From the NCBI GenBank assembly GCA_013817245.1, contig JACDDA010000002.1:218252-282251 (forward strand): DNA of 64,000 nt, read 5' to 3'. Every line of letters starts with the position of its first letter. The first letter of the stretch is position 1. The notes beneath the pieces are model-generated. The model saw only the letters and a program-made list of their open reading frames with translations. It ran no database searches and was not told where the DNA came from. A program made the position numbers and the translations under genes. Of this stretch, positions 8,850 through 17,946 are shown in pieces. Source of the stretch: Gammaproteobacteria bacterium (GTDB lineage: Bacteria > Pseudomonadota > Gammaproteobacteria > HTCC5015).

Positions 8850-9280
8850 GTACTGATGTATCTAATTGGCCTATGGATTTACCGGCTACCGCGGGTATGC
8901 GGCATGTTGCGTTTTATGTGGCGGATTTAGAAGCGTGCGAACAATTTTATACGCGCGTGCTAGGCATGAGCGTGGAGTGGCGGCCGGATGCCGATAATGT
9001 ATTTTTAACCAGCGCGGGCCAAGATAATTTAGCCTTGCATCGGCGCGCAGCGTCCAATGTTGAAGGTGCCGAGGGTATGCAGCGCTTGGATCATATTGGT
9101 TTTATATTACGCAAGATTGAAGACGTAGACCGTTGGCATGCGCATTTTCAGGCGCAACAAGTCCCTATTACCGCGCAACCCAAGACCCATCGAGATGGCG
9201 CCCGCAGTTTTTATGCAAAAGATCCTGCCGGAAATAGCGTACAAGTCATTTACCATCCACCAATTTCCGATAAACTCTGA
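8846..9280 (+). CDS. VOC family protein (glyoxalase/bleomycin-resistance fold)
   Basis: The 144-residue protein has one pair of the beta-alpha-beta-beta-beta modules of the vicinal oxygen chelate superfamily. Module one starts GMRHVAFYVADLEACEQFYT, with the first metal-ligand His, and module two starts RLDHIGFILRKIEDVDRW, with another His. The end KDPAGNSVQVIYH is the usual acidic metal site. Members are lyases, isomerases or dioxygenases, and the sequence does not single out a substrate. Start and upstream stop overlap as ATGA, so it is probably translationally coupled to the OsmC gene. Confidence 0.85.
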   Translation: MSTDVSNWPMDLPATAGMRHVAFYVADLEACEQFYTRVLGMSVEWRPDADNVFLTSAGQDNLALHRRAASNVEGAEGMQRLDHIGFILRKIEDVDRWHAHFQAQQVPITAQPKTHRDGARSFYAKDPAGNSVQVIYHPPISDKL

Positions 9281-9342
9281 CCCCCAATCATTAGGTTCCC
9301 CCCACGATTACCCGGAACCCCTTGTCACGAGGATTTACTGCA

Positions 9343-10155
9343 TTGTCTCAGGCCGCCCAGAAAAAATTGAAATTGCATGGTTTTAATAATTTAACTAAAA
9401 CCCTTAGTTTCAATATTTACGATATTTGCTACGCAGAAACTAAGCAAGAGCAACAAGAATATATTGAATACATCGATGAAGTGTACAACGCTGAACGTTT
9501 AACCACCGTGCTAAAAGAAGTTGCGCACATCATTGGCGCAAATATATTGAACATTGCGCGCCAAGATTATGATCCGCAGGGCGCGAGCGTGACCATGTTG
9601 ATTTCCGAAGAGCCAGTTAAAAATTTAGAAGGCGCGGAAATTGAAAAGCCAGGCCCGTTGCCTGATGCAGTTGTTGCGCATTTAGATAAAAGTCATTTAA
9701 CCGTGCACACCTACCCAGAAACGCATCCTGAAGAAGGCATTAGTACTTTCCGCGTTGATATTGATGTTTCAACCTGCGGTAAAGTCTCGCCGTTGAAAGC
9801 GTTAAACTATTTAATTCATAGTTTTGATTCTGATATTGTCACCGTAGATTATCGTGTGCGCGGCTTTACGCGGGATATTCGCGGCCATAAATTATTTATT
9901 GATCACGAAATTAATTCTATTCAAAATTTCTTGTCTTCTGATACGCGTGATCGTTATCAAATGATAGACGTGAATGTGTTCCAAGAAAATATTTTCCACA
10001 CCAAGATGATGTTGAAAGATTTTGAAATGAATAACTACTTGTTCGGACGACCAAAAGATTTGTATACCGCAGAAGAATTAGTGCAAATAGAAAAATGGTT
10101 ACGTCACGAAATGGCTGAAATTTTTTATGGCAAAAACATGCCCGTAAAAAGTTAA
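9343..10155 (+). CDS. speD: S-adenosylmethionine decarboxylase proenzyme
   Basis: SpeD makes decarboxylated AdoMet, the aminopropyl donor for spermidine. It cleaves itself to create a pyruvoyl group. The protein closely follows the Escherichia type ([20 protein letters not shown] at the N-terminus, FINLARQDY-like [15 protein letters not shown]). The self-cleavage serine is Ser117 in [14 protein letters not shown], giving a small beta and a large alpha chain. The conserved [15 protein letters not shown] carries the proton-donor cysteine. I start at the TTG at 9343, which has a GAGG motif 9-12 bases upstream. An in-frame TTG at 9322 would add 7 residues. No ATG fits. A speE was not found here. 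Confidence 0.93.
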   Translation: MSQAAQKKLKLHGFNNLTKTLSFNIYDICYAETKQEQQEYIEYIDEVYNAERLTTVLKEVAHIIGANILNIARQDYDPQGASVTMLISEEPVKNLEGAEIEKPGPLPDAVVAHLDKSHLTVHTYPETHPEEGISTFRVDIDVSTCGKVSPLKALNYLIHSFDSDIVTVDYRVRGFTRDIRGHKLFIDHEINSIQNFLSSDTRDRYQMIDVNVFQENIFHTKMMLKDFEMNNYLFGRPKDLYTAEELVQIEKWLRHEMAEIFYGKNMPVKS

Positions 10156-10188
10156 CGGTTAAAAGCTAGTTAACTCCATAAATATTTT

Positions 10189-10824
10189 TCACCATCGATA
10201 AGCGGCAAAGCGCATGACGTTTGCAAGTTGCGTCATGCCGCTTTGTAACCATGGCGGCAAACGGCGCGCGCCAGCGACATGCGCCGCATTCGCGTGTCGG
10301 GTTTCATCAGCGTGCATTTGCTGAAGAATAGCGCGACTACGCAGTTCGGTGCTCGATAGCTTATTTAAGTGATCTTCTAAATGTGTTGCCACTTGCCGTT
10401 CGGTCTCTTCTAAAAAACCTAAACTCCACGCATCTCCTGCCAGTCCTGCTGCGGCGCCTATACACCAAGAACTGGTATACCAGACTGGCGCCAAATAACT
10501 GCGGTGATCTGCTAATTCATCGAGCCGTTGTTGGCACCACGCTAAGTGTTCTTGCTCTTCGGCTGCGGCTTGTAGCAGTGATTTGTGTAATTCTGGCGTT
10601 TGAGCGGCCCATGCTTGACCGCGATACAGGGCTTGAGCCGCAATTTCGCCGGTATGATTAATGCGCATCAAAGCGCCTTCATCGCTGCTATCGTTATTGC
10701 TAAGTGATTGATCAATCAAGTTTTTTGCAGGATAGCGGTTACTGCGCGCGGGTTTTAGTACACACGTAGCCAGGCCGTGCTGCACTTCGGCCAATAGTCG
10801 ATCCATAGCATTCAGTTGTCGCAC
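10189..10824 (-). CDS. coq7: 3-demethoxyubiquinol 3-hydroxylase (Coq7-type diiron enzyme)
   Basis: It catalyses the last hydroxylation in ubiquinone synthesis in some bacteria in place of UbiF. The 211-residue helical bundle keeps the two halves of a ferritin-like diiron site: MRINHTGEIAAQALYRGQ with the first glutamate, AAAEEQEHLAWCQQRL (ExxH), and the second-half glutamates and HADETRHANAAH (ExxH). It is a peripheral membrane enzyme. It stands tail to tail with speD, 33 bases apart, and is divergent from the rplM operon. The Coq7 form together with ubiH and ubiI in this window suggests a Pseudomonas-like ubiquinone route. Confidence 0.95.
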   Translation of the reverse strand: MRQLNAMDRLLAEVQHGLATCVLKPARSNRYPAKNLIDQSLSNNDSSDEGALMRINHTGEIAAQALYRGQAWAAQTPELHKSLLQAAAEEQEHLAWCQQRLDELADHRSYLAPVWYTSSWCIGAAAGLAGDAWSLGFLEETERQVATHLEDHLNKLSSTELRSRAILQQMHADETRHANAAHVAGARRLPPWLQSGMTQLANVMRFAAYRW

Positions 10825-11055
10825 GCTGATTTCCTCTTTATTGGCTTGTTTCAGGAGCCGGCTTTCAGTAAGATTAGCGCCCCTTCGCGCCCGGCTGTCT
10901 GGCGCAAGCGGATCGGGACAAAGTGCTTTTCGAATGTCGCTTCAATATCTTATGAATATCTTGGATATTGGTGGCTCTGGGAATCCTTTGAACGACCAGC
11001 GAATCGACAATTGTTCGATTCAGCGCGACAGTGATTGTAATGGATAGAATGAAAA
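10825..11055. promoter_or_regulatory. Leader region of rplM with a 21-base hairpin
   Basis: The 231 bases between coq7 and rplM should hold the ribosomal operon promoter. A hairpin at 11001-11021 has arms GAATCGA and TCGATTC around a CAATTGT loop, 35 bases before the rplM start. Ribosomal leaders often bind their own protein, but I cannot show this here. No other gene is supported in the region. Confidence 0.3.
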
Positions 11056-11484
11056 ATGAAGACGTTTAGTGCAAAAACAGAAACTGTAAAACGCGATTGG
11101 TATGTGGTTGACGCCGCTGGCAAAACGCTGGGTCGTTTATCTACCGAAATTGCGCGTCGTTTACGTGGCAAACATAAAGCTGAATATACGCCGCATGTTG
11201 ATACAGGTGATTACATCGTCGTGATCAATGCTGAAAAAGTCGCCGTAACGGGTCGTAAAGAAACCGACAAAGTTTATTATCATCATACCGGTTACATTGG
11301 CCATCTGAAGTCCATTACCTTGGACAAACTACGTGCGAAAGCACCTGAGCGGATTATTGAAACAGCGGTAAAAGGCATGTTGCCAAAAAATCCTTTAGGT
11401 CGTGCGATGTTTCGTAAACTGAAAGTATATGCTGGTACCGAACATCAACATTCGGCACAGCAACCCAAAATTCTTGATATTTGA
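11056..11484 (+). CDS. rplM: 50S ribosomal protein L13
   Basis: L13 is an early-assembly protein of the large ribosomal subunit that binds 23S rRNA. The 142-residue sequence has the family start [19 protein letters not shown], then [55 protein letters not shown] and [18 protein letters not shown]. Length matches the Escherichia protein. It is followed 14 bases later by rpsI, the universal L13-S9 pair. Confidence 0.99.
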   Translation: MKTFSAKTETVKRDWYVVDAAGKTLGRLSTEIARRLRGKHKAEYTPHVDTGDYIVVINAEKVAVTGRKETDKVYYHHTGYIGHLKSITLDKLRAKAPERIIETAVKGMLPKNPLGRAMFRKLKVYAGTEHQHSAQQPKILDI

Positions 11485-11498
11485 TTTAGGTGATCCAA

Positions 11499-11894
11499 AT
11501 GGCACAAGCCGAACAATTTTATGGTACTGGTCGTCGCAAAACTTCTAGCGCACGTGTTTTCTTGCGTCCGGGGACAGGCAAGATTCAAGTTAATGATTTA
11601 GCGTTGGATGAGTATTTTGGTCGCGAAACGTCACGTATGATCGTGCGTCAGCCTTTAAACACAGTTGCGTTGTTAAATAATTTTGACATCGTTGCTACGG
11701 TTGCTGGCGGCGGCGGTAATGGTCAAGCGGGCGCTTTGCGTTTAGGCATTACTCGCGCTTTGATTGAATATGACGAAGCTTTACGCCCACCTTTACGTAA
11801 AGCTGGTTTTGTAACTCGCGATGCTCGCGAAGTTGAACGGAAAAAAGTGGGCTTGCGCAAAGCTCGCCGCGCTACGCAGTTCAGCAAGCGTTAA
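11499..11894 (+). CDS. rpsI: 30S ribosomal protein S9
   Basis: S9 is a small-subunit protein whose C-terminal tail reaches the P-site tRNA. The protein has [20 protein letters not shown] at the N-terminus, [15 protein letters not shown], the glycine-rich [19 protein letters not shown], and the highly basic tail ending QFSKR, with the universally conserved Lys-Arg end. I start at the ATG at 11499, 6 bases after AGGTGA, giving 131 residues. A GTG at 11490 would overlap the ribosome binding site. A strong terminator follows. Confidence 0.99.
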   Translation: MAQAEQFYGTGRRKTSSARVFLRPGTGKIQVNDLALDEYFGRETSRMIVRQPLNTVALLNNFDIVATVAGGGGNGQAGALRLGITRALIEYDEALRPPLRKAGFVTRDAREVERKKVGLRKARRATQFSKR

Positions 11895-11902
11895 GATCTA
11901 CG

Positions 11903-11930
11903 AACCCCTGCAATCGCAGGGGTTCTTTTT
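11903..11930 (+). terminator. Rho-independent terminator of rplM-rpsI
   Basis: A 10-bp perfect stem (GAACCCCTGC and GCAGGGGTTC) with an AATC loop is followed by a run of six T's. It begins 8 bases after the rpsI stop. Confidence 0.95.
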
Positions 11931-11971
11931 TATCCCTCGGTATTTTTTTTCAATATTTTTTCGGCGTGAAG

Positions 11972-12029
11972 ATTTTATTCTTTGAATAAAATGAGCGATT
12001 AACTGCGAATAATCTTTATTACAATAAAG
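11972..12029 (-). terminator. Two AT-rich hairpins at the 3' end of cls
   Basis: One inverted repeat has arms ATTTTATTC and GAATAAAAT (11972-11992). A second has CTTTATT and AATAAAG (12014-12029), the latter overlapping the cls stop. They could end the cls transcript, though the stems hold little GC. Confidence 0.4.
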
Positions 12030-13467
12030 GACTAAATAGCCAGCAAAACGCATCTCTGAAGCGCTGCCAAAGAGGACGGGCGTGTAAACGTTCTAGTGAA
12101 ATTGTTTCAGCCTTTTTAAGGCACTCATCAAAATGTTCTATCATTTGCGCGCCAAACGCGTGATCGTAAATTTCTACAACTAATTCAAAATTCAATCGTA
12201 AACTTCGCATATCCATATTGGCCGAGCCGGTATGCATATAAAAATCATCGACAATAAATAATTTTGTATGCGGAAAAGACGTAAGTTGATAATAAACATT
12301 CACGCCATCGTTCAGTAATTCCCATAGCATATTGCGCGTTGCCCAATCCACAAAGCGACGGTCGCTTCTACGCGGCAGCAAAATATCCACTTGTACACCG
12401 CGTCGTGCCGCTGTTTGTAAAGCGCCTACTATTTCACGCGGCGGTAAAAAATAAGGTGAAATAATTGCTAATCGGCGATTAGCTGCACCGATCGCGCCTA
12501 ATAGAACAGCGGTTATGCCGTCTTGGTCGTCATCTGGGCCATCCACAATGACGCGACATAAACTCCCCTGTTCTGTTGATAATGAGCTTGGCTTAGAAGA
12601 GGTAACGGGGGAATTTTTTGGAACGATTAAGTTTTCACCGGTTACAAATTCCCATTCATCGAGAAACACATTGTAAAGTTGCTGCAAAATAGGGCCGGTA
12701 AATCGGAAAGACAAATCAATGATATGAGCTGAAGATTGATCGTCAATAGCACAATGTTGTTTGGCAATATTCATTCCGCCAGCAAACGCAACGGTGTTGT
12801 CGACAATAAGAAGTTTTCGATGATTGCGCAAATTAATATGAATATTGGGAGGAAATAATTTTATAGGATTGAACAATCCAACAGGAACACCTGCTTTGCG
12901 TAATCTATTGGCCATGCTAAAAGTAACGGGCCACTGGCCATAGCCATCAAGCAAGACCCTAACAGTAATGCCGCGTTGATGTGTTTTTATCAGCGCGTTC
13001 ATAAATTTTTCGCCGCAGGCATCATTTTGAAAAATATACATCGACAAATAAACATGTTGAGTAGCGTTGGCAATAGCATCAAGCATGACCGGATAAGCGT
13101 TTTCGCCATTGTGTAAAGCGGTTACGGAATTGCCCGGCAATAAAGGTGATTGCGTCATAGCCGTAGTGGTACGGATTAATTCGCTGAAGCGAGTATATTC
13201 GCCGCCGTTGAGCTGTTGATCCTGTTCTAAATGATTCTTGTGCAGTGAATGTGTTTTATTTTTGCGTAATTTCCGCGCTCGACGTTGAATGCGATTAATA
13301 CCAAAAAGACAATAAGCCACGGAACCGATGAGAGGGATTAATAAAGACACAATAATCCACATGGCGGCAGCGCGTGAGTCACGTTTGTTAAATAAAGCAT
13401 GAAATGCAGTAGTGGCACCACAAAGGCTTAACACAAACGTTAAGAACCAATACACATTATTGTTCAC
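12019..13467 (-). CDS. cls: Cardiolipin synthase (ClsA-like, phospholipase D family)
   Basis: The enzyme joins two phosphatidylglycerol molecules into cardiolipin and glycerol at the inner membrane. The 482 residues start with two membrane helices (about 5-25 and 34-57) and a basic stretch. Two HKD motifs follow: His216-Lys218-Asp223 in NHRKLLIVDNTVAFAGGMN and His400-Lys402-Asp407 in FPHTKLFIVDDFYMHTGSAN. The length and the N-terminal anchors match ClsA rather than the shorter ClsB. It is a single leftward gene. With the lipid genes at 43-50 kb it adds to the membrane-lipid content of the window. Confidence 0.95.
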   Translation of the reverse strand: MNNNVYWFLTFVLSLCGATTAFHALFNKRDSRAAAMWIIVSLLIPLIGSVAYCLFGINRIQRRARKLRKNKTHSLHKNHLEQDQQLNGGEYTRFSELIRTTTAMTQSPLLPGNSVTALHNGENAYPVMLDAIANATQHVYLSMYIFQNDACGEKFMNALIKTHQRGITVRVLLDGYGQWPVTFSMANRLRKAGVPVGLFNPIKLFPPNIHINLRNHRKLLIVDNTVAFAGGMNIAKQHCAIDDQSSAHIIDLSFRFTGPILQQLYNVFLDEWEFVTGENLIVPKNSPVTSSKPSSLSTEQGSLCRVIVDGPDDDQDGITAVLLGAIGAANRRLAIISPYFLPPREIVGALQTAARRGVQVDILLPRRSDRRFVDWATRNMLWELLNDGVNVYYQLTSFPHTKLFIVDDFYMHTGSANMDMRSLRLNFELVVEIYDHAFGAQMIEHFDECLKKAETISLERLHARPLWQRFRDAFCWLFSPLL

Positions 13468-13755
13468 TTAATCTACTCCGCGTTGTTTGATGCTGATTTC
13501 ATTGTTTGCTAATAAACGATAGAAAAATGAAGCTTTTGTTATCATGCCGTAAAATAGCAGCGCCGAAGATATTGCTTCAAGAGGTTATAAGAAACCGTGC
13601 TATAGGCCGCTTCCGTAGATTAGGCGATGAAATCTAGGTTAAGAGCTTTTTTTTCGGAATTATGACAACTTGCACGACTAAGTTACCTGGAATTTGTTAG
13701 GTAAATTCTTTAAAAATAAGCGCCGCAATATCAATAAACAGTGATCTCATAAAAT

Positions 13756-14418
13756 TTAGCGAGCGTGCAGAACACGAGGGCCATTGCTACTACCTAAGAT
13801 TAAGACATCCGCCGGGCGTTGCGCAAATAAGCCCACCGTAACTACGCCGGTGATCTGATTAATGGTTTGTTCGGTTTTGATTGCTTCCATGATCTGTAGA
13901 TTGTGAACATCCAAAATAATGTTGCCGTTGTCAGTTTTAAAATTTTCGCGTAATACCGGATCACCGCCGAGTTTTTTTAAAGCCCGCGCGACATAACTAC
14001 GCGCCATAGGAATAACTTCAATCGGCAAGGGAAACGTGCCAAGCACGTCTACTAGTTTGGATTCATCAGCAATACAAATAAATTTCTTCGCGACGGCCGC
14101 CACAATTTTTTCACGCGTCAGCGCACCGCCGCCGCCTTTAATGAGCTGTAAATAATGATTAGATTCGTCTGCGCCATCGACGTATAAAGGTATCTCGTTG
14201 ACCGCGTTAAGTTCTAATACTGGAATTCCGTGTTTTCGTAGACGTTCTTCGGTGGCTTTTGAGCTAGCAACGGTGCCTTCAATCAGATGCTTCATCGACG
14301 CTAATAAATCAATGAAATGATTAGCGGTTGAACCCGTGCCCACGCCTACAATCGTGCCTTCTTCTACATAAGTGAGTGCTGCTTCGGCGGCTTGGCGTTT
14401 TAAGTCATCACTGTTCAT
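13756..14418 (-). CDS. rpiA: Ribose-5-phosphate isomerase A
   Basis: RpiA interconverts ribose 5-phosphate and ribulose 5-phosphate. The 220-residue protein has the substrate loop [15 protein letters not shown] near residue 25, SSKATEERL, the catalytic acid stretch YVDGADESN with Asp, the lysine in [13 protein letters not shown], and the closing GVVTVGLFA strand. It is monocistronic and divergent from ilvA, as also seen in Escherichia-related genomes. A palindrome lies between the two starts. Confidence 0.97.
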   Translation of the reverse strand: MNSDDLKRQAAEAALTYVEEGTIVGVGTGSTANHFIDLLASMKHLIEGTVASSKATEERLRKHGIPVLELNAVNEIPLYVDGADESNHYLQLIKGGGGALTREKIVAAVAKKFICIADESKLVDVLGTFPLPIEVIPMARSYVARALKKLGGDPVLRENFKTDNGNIILDVHNLQIMEAIKTEQTINQITGVVTVGLFAQRPADVLILGSSNGPRVLHAR

Positions 14419-14471
14419 GGAAGGTTCCTAATTGTGCGGGTTGATAGGCTAGGCGGCATATTGTGCGTAGG

Positions 14472-14489
14472 CTTGTATTACAATACAAG
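14472..14489. promoter_or_regulatory. Palindromic operator-like site between rpiA and ilvA
   Basis: CTTGTATT and AATACAAG form an exact 8-bp inverted repeat with a 2-base AC spacer. It lies 54 bases upstream of the rpiA start and 58 bases upstream of the ilvA start. The shape fits a dimeric repressor or activator site. The binding protein is unknown. Confidence 0.4.
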
Positions 14490-14546
14490 ACATTATCAGC
14501 GACTCAGATTTTATCGAGTAGTCGCCTCACAGTAGGATTAGCAGCG

Positions 14547-16061
14547 ATGCCACCGAATTATTTGCAAAAAATCCTTAACGCTCGCGTTTATGACGTCGCA
14601 GAGCGTACGCCTTTGCAATATGCAGAAAAACTTTCCGCGCGTTATCACAATCGTATTTGGTTAAAACGCGAAGATTTACAGCCGGTGTTCTCATTCAAAC
14701 TACGGGGCGCTTACAACAAAATCTATCAACTGATGCAGCAGCAAAAAGTTGAAAAAGTGGTTTCTGCGTCTGCAGGTAATCATGCGCAAGGTGTAGCGCT
14801 TGCGGCGCAACGCTTAGGCATTAAAGCCATCATCGTCATGCCTAAAACCACGCCGCCGATTAAAGTGGAAGCGGTGCGTGCCTTGGGTGCGCGGATTGAA
14901 TTAGTCGGTGATACCTATGATGAAGCGTACGAATACAGCCTGACCTTGGTAGAAAAAGAAAACGCATCGTATATCCATCCTTATGATGATCCTGATGTGA
15001 TTGCGGGACAGGGCACGATCGGCATGGAAATATTACAACAACATAAAACCGGCCCTGACATGGTATTTGTGCCAGTAGGTGGCGGTGGTTTGTTGGCCGG
15101 TGTGTGTGCATATATAAAAGCTTTGCGACCGCACATTAAAGTCATTGGTGTTGAATCAGAAGATTCGGCTTGTTTAGCCGCCGCGATGCGTGCGGGGAAA
15201 CGCGTGCGTTTGTCACAAGTAGGATTATTCGCTGACGGCGTGGCGGTGCGTGAAATTGGCAAAGAACCTTTTCGCGTAGTGCATAAAATATTAGATGACG
15301 TGATATTGGTGAATACTGATGAAATTTGCGCGGCTATTAAAGACGTGTTTGATGCTTCACGTTCGATTGCCGAACCTGCGGGAGCGCTGGCATTAGCGGG
15401 ATTAAAAAAATACGTGCAACAACACGATATTAAAAACCAAGAACTGGTTGCCATTGTGAGCGGCGCCAATATGAATTTTGATCGCCTGCGTCATGTATCT
15501 GAACGCGCTGAATTAGGTGAACATCGTGAAATGTTAATGGCCGTTAAAGTACCCGAACGCCCCGGCAGCTTTCGCGCGTTTTGTCGCGCCTTAGGTAAAC
15601 GTAGTATTACAGAATTTAATTATCGTTATGCCGATGCTGAAAAAGCTTATATTTTTGCTGGTATCGAATTAGCACGAGGCCCTGATGAGCAAGCAGAGCT
15701 ATTAGCGCGTTTAGCCAACAAAGGCTTTGAAGTCGTCGATATGACGGATAATGAAATGGCCAAAATGCATATTCGTTATATGGTTGGTGGTCGCCCGCAA
15801 AATTTACAAGATGAATTGATTTTGCGTTTGGAATTTCCCGAACGGCCAGGCGCGTTAATGACTTTCTTAGATAGCATCGGTCAAGCCTGGAATATCACGT
15901 TGTTTCATTATCGAAATCACGGTGCAGCGTATGGCCGAGTTTTGGTGGGTCTACAAATCCCCAATAGTGAGCGTGCACAACTGCATAAAAGTTTGCGTGC
16001 GTTGGGTTATGATTATCACGAAGAAAGCAGTAATCCCGCTTATCAATTGTTTCTTGGTTGA
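14547..16061 (+). CDS. ilvA: Threonine ammonia-lyase, biosynthetic
   Basis: IlvA deaminates threonine to 2-oxobutanoate, the first step of isoleucine synthesis, and is inhibited by isoleucine. The 504-residue protein has an N-terminal PLP domain with Lys51 in the motif SFKLRGAYNKI, the serine-threonine loop SASAGNHAQGVALAA, and the phosphate-binding loop PVGGGGLLAG. From about residue 325 come two ACT-like regulatory modules (each starting with an ERPGSF or ERPGAL turn), as in the long Escherichia form. I start at 14547, with GTAGGA upstream; an in-frame GTG at 14463 would add 28 residues that lack family likeness. Confidence 0.95.
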   Translation: MPPNYLQKILNARVYDVAERTPLQYAEKLSARYHNRIWLKREDLQPVFSFKLRGAYNKIYQLMQQQKVEKVVSASAGNHAQGVALAAQRLGIKAIIVMPKTTPPIKVEAVRALGARIELVGDTYDEAYEYSLTLVEKENASYIHPYDDPDVIAGQGTIGMEILQQHKTGPDMVFVPVGGGGLLAGVCAYIKALRPHIKVIGVESEDSACLAAAMRAGKRVRLSQVGLFADGVAVREIGKEPFRVVHKILDDVILVNTDEICAAIKDVFDASRSIAEPAGALALAGLKKYVQQHDIKNQELVAIVSGANMNFDRLRHVSERAELGEHREMLMAVKVPERPGSFRAFCRALGKRSITEFNYRYADAEKAYIFAGIELARGPDEQAELLARLANKGFEVVDMTDNEMAKMHIRYMVGGRPQNLQDELILRLEFPERPGALMTFLDSIGQAWNITLFHYRNHGAAYGRVLVGLQIPNSERAQLHKSLRALGYDYHEESSNPAYQLFLG

Positions 16062-16121
16062 AAGTTCTTTTAGCTAAGCCGCAGGACATTTTCTGTGGTT
16101 TTTTTAAGATGTTGAGCATAA

Positions 16122-16148
16122 AAAAAGGCCCGCAATGCGGGCCTTTTT
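16122..16148. terminator. Bidirectional terminator between ilvA and the histone-like gene
   Basis: GGCCCGC and GCGGGCC form a perfect 7-bp GC stem with an AAT loop. It is flanked by an A run on the left and a T run on the right, so it can stop transcripts from both converging genes. Confidence 0.9.
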
Positions 16149-16179
16149 AATTCCGAACCTAGGTTCGAAAGGGTTTTGC

Positions 16180-16623
16180 TTACATAGCAGCTTCAGGAGC
16201 AGCCATAGAAGCGGTTTTCTTTTTCTTACCACGGCGCTTTTTCTTGCCTACTTTCTTAGCAACCTTGGCTACTTTCTTTTTCTTACCAGCTTTCTTTTTG
16301 CCGGCTTTCTTTTTGCCAGCTTTCTTAGCTACTTTCTTTTTGGCTTTCTTTTTGCCAGCTTTTTTAGCTACTTTCTTCTTAGCTTTCTTTTTGCCAGCTT
16401 TTTTAGCTACTTTCTTCTTAGCTTTCTTTTTGCCAGCTTTTTTAGCTACTTTCTTTTTCTTACCAGCTTTCTTCTTGCCTGCTTTCTTTTTGGCTTTCTT
16501 GGCTACTTTCTTTTTAGCCTTTTTCTTGCCAGCTGTCTTAGCTACTTTCTTTTTCGATTTACGACGTGCTCCAGATTTCTTTTTTGGAGCGGCTTTTTTT
16601 GCAGTTGCTTTCTTAATGGCCAT
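16180..16623 (-). CDS. Lysine/alanine-rich histone H1-like repeat protein (AlgP-like)
   Basis: The 147-residue product is almost wholly Lys, Ala, Gly and Val, with a 13-residue unit of the pattern KKVAKKAGKKKAK repeated about four times in a row. Such proteins resemble eukaryotic histone H1 tails, AlgP/AlgR3 of Pseudomonas and Hc1-type proteins, and bind DNA without sequence specificity. Residues 1-25 (ATAKKAAPKKKSGARRKSKK) are basic as well, and the end MAAPEAAM is the only acidic part. Function inferred: nucleoid binding. GGAGG stands 6 bases before the start. No fold-forming HU or H-NS domain is visible. Confidence 0.85.
   Translation of the reverse strand: MAIKKATAKKAAPKKKSGARRKSKKKVAKTAGKKKAKKKVAKKAKKKAGKKKAGKKKKVAKKAGKKKAKKKVAKKAGKKKAKKKVAKKAGKKKAKKKVAKKAGKKKAGKKKAGKKKKVAKVAKKVGKKKRRGKKKKTASMAAPEAAM
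16315..16450 (-). repeat. 39-bp tandem repeat in the histone-like gene
   Basis: Copies start at 16354, 16393 and 16432, each 39 bases apart; the first two are identical base for base. One unit is 13 codons, so gain or loss of copies keeps the frame. Partial copies extend on both sides. Confidence 0.85.
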
Positions 16624-16853
16624 TATTTTCCTCCGGACGAATATGAATTGCCGCAGTGAGTATAAACAAGAATATAAAAAATGCTAGCAAATTTATAAAA
16701 AACGCAAGAGTGAAATCAAAAATGCGCAAATTTTTAAAAAATTTGTTGGTGATTGACGAAAAAAGTACGTGTTGGACATGATCAAAGACATTTTTGAGTG
16801 TGTTTTAAACCGTGTTGATCGATCATCATCGTTGTTAGCGACCATGATTGGCA

Positions 16854-17306
16854 TTACTCAAGCGTTAAGATCAGTTGCCATTGAGCTGCGGTTACTGGCA
16901 TCACTGATAAACGATTGCCGCGATGCACTAATGCCATATCGCGTAATGCATCAATTGATTTGAGTTCGGTTAATGTCAGGGTGCGCGTGAATGTTTGGAC
17001 ATATTCCACATCAACGGCGAACCAACGCGCGTGTTCAGCGCTACTTTTTGGATCGTAATAAGGACTTTCTGGATGCCATGAACTTGCATCGGGATAAGCT
17101 TCACGAGCAATACGCATAATGCCGACGATGCCAGGTACTGTGCAGTTGGAATGATAAAAGAAGGCTAAATCACCTTGTTTCATCTGATCGCGCATCATGT
17201 TTCGTGCTTGATAATTGCGAACACCATTCCAAGGTTCAATGCGATCTTGTTCCAGTTGAGTGATGCTGTAAGTGTCTGGTTCGGATTTCAATAACCAATA
17301 AGCCAC
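16854..17306 (-). CDS. EVE domain protein (Thyn1-like)
   Basis: EVE domains are PUA-like folds thought to read modified bases in DNA or RNA. The 150-residue protein is essentially one EVE domain: YWLLKSEPDTYSITQLEQD at the start, the WNGVRNYQARNMMRDQMK motif, GDLAFFYHSNCTVPGIVGI, and YDPKSSAEHARWFAVDVEY. This matches the standalone family found next to fau in many gammaproteobacteria. It probably shares a transcript with fau, 34 bases upstream. Its biological target is not shown by the sequence. Confidence 0.93.
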   Translation of the reverse strand: MAYWLLKSEPDTYSITQLEQDRIEPWNGVRNYQARNMMRDQMKQGDLAFFYHSNCTVPGIVGIMRIAREAYPDASSWHPESPYYDPKSSAEHARWFAVDVEYVQTFTRTLTLTELKSIDALRDMALVHRGNRLSVMPVTAAQWQLILTLE

Positions 17307-17340
17307 GAAAAAAATTCCTTAATTGAAGAGAAAAAGTGCG

Positions 17341-17934
17341 TTAAGCGCGGCAATCATAAAAGGACTGTTCGGTAATCACAAAGTCTAATGACACATCCCA
17401 GCTGCGTTGTGGCAATGTATCTTGAAGTTGAAACTCATATGCGAGCCCGACTAACAGCGGTTTTCCACGGATGTGTTGCGTCAAACTGCGATCGTAATAT
17501 CCACCACCCATACCTAAGCGAATGCCTGTCAGTGTGAATGCTAATAACGGCATGATGAGTAAATCGAGCGTGGCTGCATCGTGCAAAGCTCCCGCAGGAT
17601 CAACAGGTTCTGCAATATTGAATTGATTAAGTCGTAATGGACTAGCAGAGAACCACGGCGCAAATCGTAATAGTGGTGGCGTTTGCACGATGGGTAAATA
17701 GAGTTGTTTACCGTTGTCACGGAGATTTTTTACTATCGCAGCAGGATCTGCTTCGTTGTGTACGGCAAGATAAACGCCGATATGTTGCGCATTTTGTAAA
17801 AGGCTTTGTTGACTAAATTGCACCGCAAATTGCTGTGCAGCGTGCGCTTGTTGTGCAGTGCTTAATGCAGCACTACGTCGCGTGCGTAAGCGAGTACGCA
17901 AGGCAGCAAGATCAGTGGGATTTATATCTAACAT
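17341..17934 (-). CDS. fau: 5-formyltetrahydrofolate cyclo-ligase
   Basis: The enzyme (YgfA/MTHFS) uses ATP to turn 5-formyltetrahydrofolate into methenyltetrahydrofolate. The N-terminal basic helix LRTRLRTRRSAAL, the PLPIV-like LYLPIVQTPPLLRFAPW stretch, EPVDPAGA, the LLIMPLLAFTLTGIRLGMGGGYYDR signature given as LLIMPLLAFT and RLGMGGGYYDR, and LVGLAYEFQ identify it. The ATG at 17934 (197 residues) is used; it lies 12 bases after the end of the 6S RNA. The zapA-ssrS-fau order is that of Escherichia and Pseudomonas, where fau is read through from the 6S transcript. Confidence 0.93.
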   Translation of the reverse strand: MLDINPTDLAALRTRLRTRRSAALSTAQQAHAAQQFAVQFSQQSLLQNAQHIGVYLAVHNEADPAAIVKNLRDNGKQLYLPIVQTPPLLRFAPWFSASPLRLNQFNIAEPVDPAGALHDAATLDLLIMPLLAFTLTGIRLGMGGGYYDRSLTQHIRGKPLLVGLAYEFQLQDTLPQRSWDVSLDFVITEQSFYDCRA

Positions 17935-17946
17935 AATTAAAAGTGC

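Noticed and set aside
10816-11047. Two short plus-strand frames before rplM
   Set aside because: They overlap the coq7 start and the rplM leader and show no family likeness.
16135-16687. Plus-strand frames rich in Phe and Leu opposite the histone-like gene
   Set aside because: They are the complement of the lysine codons of the real minus-strand gene.
16624-16853. Possible small gene or RNA upstream of the histone-like gene
   Set aside because: Only AT-rich sequence with a frame that overlaps the EVE gene end; taken as promoter region.
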